DNA of 5,522 bases from contig DNNS01000096.1 of the NCBI GenBank assembly GCA_003497555.1, positions 1 to 5,522 on the forward strand. The letters run 5' to 3'. The translations under genes and the position numbers were made by a program. This DNA comes from Spirochaetia bacterium. GTDB lineage: Bacteria > Spirochaetota > UBA12135. This document shows, piece after piece, positions 5,233 through 5,522 of this stretch (positions are counted from its first letter, which is position 1; the number at the start of each line of letters is the position of its first letter). The notes under the pieces were generated by a model, which did no database searches, was not told the DNA's origin, and saw nothing but the letters and a program-made list of their open reading frames with translations.

Positions 5233-5522
5233 TTTATCGCAGTACCGTCATATGTTACAGCAATATAAACCCAGGTTTTTGCGGCAAAAGACGGCTGGGG
5301 CGCCGTTGAGAGATAACTTGCGCCGTCTATAGTTATACCGACTCGCGTTGTCATGGTTGCCGCACCTGATTTCCACATATTAACAGAATCATTCTGGTAA
5401 TATCTTCCAAAACTTCCCCGGGCACCGGTCGGTACACTGCCCCACCATGCTGCGTCACTGTCGGCATACATCCAGGCAGAATAGGTAAGCGGGCTGGATA
5501 ATGTAAGTTTTGGAGTGCGCAG
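5181..5522 (-). CDS. LamG/concanavalin A-like domain protein, 3' end only, probably truncated within the domain
   Basis: The frame is already open at the right edge of the window, so the start lies outside; 113 residues are visible. The pattern is that of LamG-type jelly-roll domains: L-T-L-S-S-P-L-T-Y-S-A-W-M at the beginning (strand leading to the conserved S-A-W) and, about 60 residues later, K-T-W-V-Y-I-A-V-T-Y-D-G-T. Such domains normally continue with a segment like I-x-L-Y-V-N-G and several more strands. Here the sequence instead runs after A-I-K (about 5232) into Y-Q-M-I-Y-I-N-Y-H and a stop, all encoded by the extremely AT-rich intergenic type of DNA. This points to loss of the 3' part of a larger surface or carbohydrate-binding protein, so the gene may be a pseudogene. 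LamG domains usually sit in secreted or surface proteins of glycan-degrading bacteria. Domain call fairly confident, truncation likely, identity of the whole gene unknown. Confidence 0.6.
   Translation of the reverse strand: MRTPKLTLSSPLTYSAWMYADSDAAWWGSVPTGARGSFGRYYQNDSVNMWKSGAATMTTRVGITIDGASYLSTAPQPSFAAKTWVYIAVTYDGTAIKYQMIYINYHIIKRINQ

Overview
The window looks like a piece of a heterotrophic bacterium of the PVC group, most likely Lentisphaerota/Victivallales or Kiritimatiellota. This is an inference from gene content only: a sulfatase-family protein, a DUF3604 metallohydrolase, a stand-alone uroporphyrinogen-decarboxylase-like methyltransferase, a LamG-type surface domain and a glycoside-hydrolase-like fragment. 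No rRNA, tRNA, CRISPR array or insertion sequence is visible.

Layout. Positions 49-459 (+) hold a short exported protein that resembles only the first part of a family-5 glycoside hydrolase and is probably a remnant. Positions 460-668 are an AT-rich gap with candidate regulatory elements. Positions 669-2354 (+) encode the central gene: an N-sulfoglucosamine-sulfohydrolase-like sulfatase domain fused to a C-terminal AraC-family DNA-binding domain. Its sulfatase half has lost the formylglycine cysteine and most metal and substrate ligands, so it reads as a catalytically dead enzyme reused as the input domain of a transcription factor. Its N-terminus, needed for the sulfatase fold, can only be reached from an ATT start codon at 669, which sits 7 nt behind a good Shine-Dalgarno sequence. 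Positions 2499-3989 (+) encode a cytoplasmic DUF3604 PHP-like metallohydrolase. Convergent to it, 4023-5147 (-) encodes a UroD/MtaA-like protein with a zinc-type HxC...C signature. Positions 5181-5522 (-) are the end of a LamG-like gene that enters from the right edge and breaks off in the middle of the domain at an AT-rich inverted repeat.

How it may work together (inference): the dead sulfatase could bind a sulfated sugar or similar ligand in the cytoplasm and switch the AraC domain. The regulator gene and the DUF3604 gene share two short sequence elements in their upstream regions, in the same order and at similar distance from the start codon. That makes the DUF3604 gene, and the regulator itself, the first candidate targets. 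The enzymatic substrates of the DUF3604 and UroD-like proteins cannot be read from the sequence.
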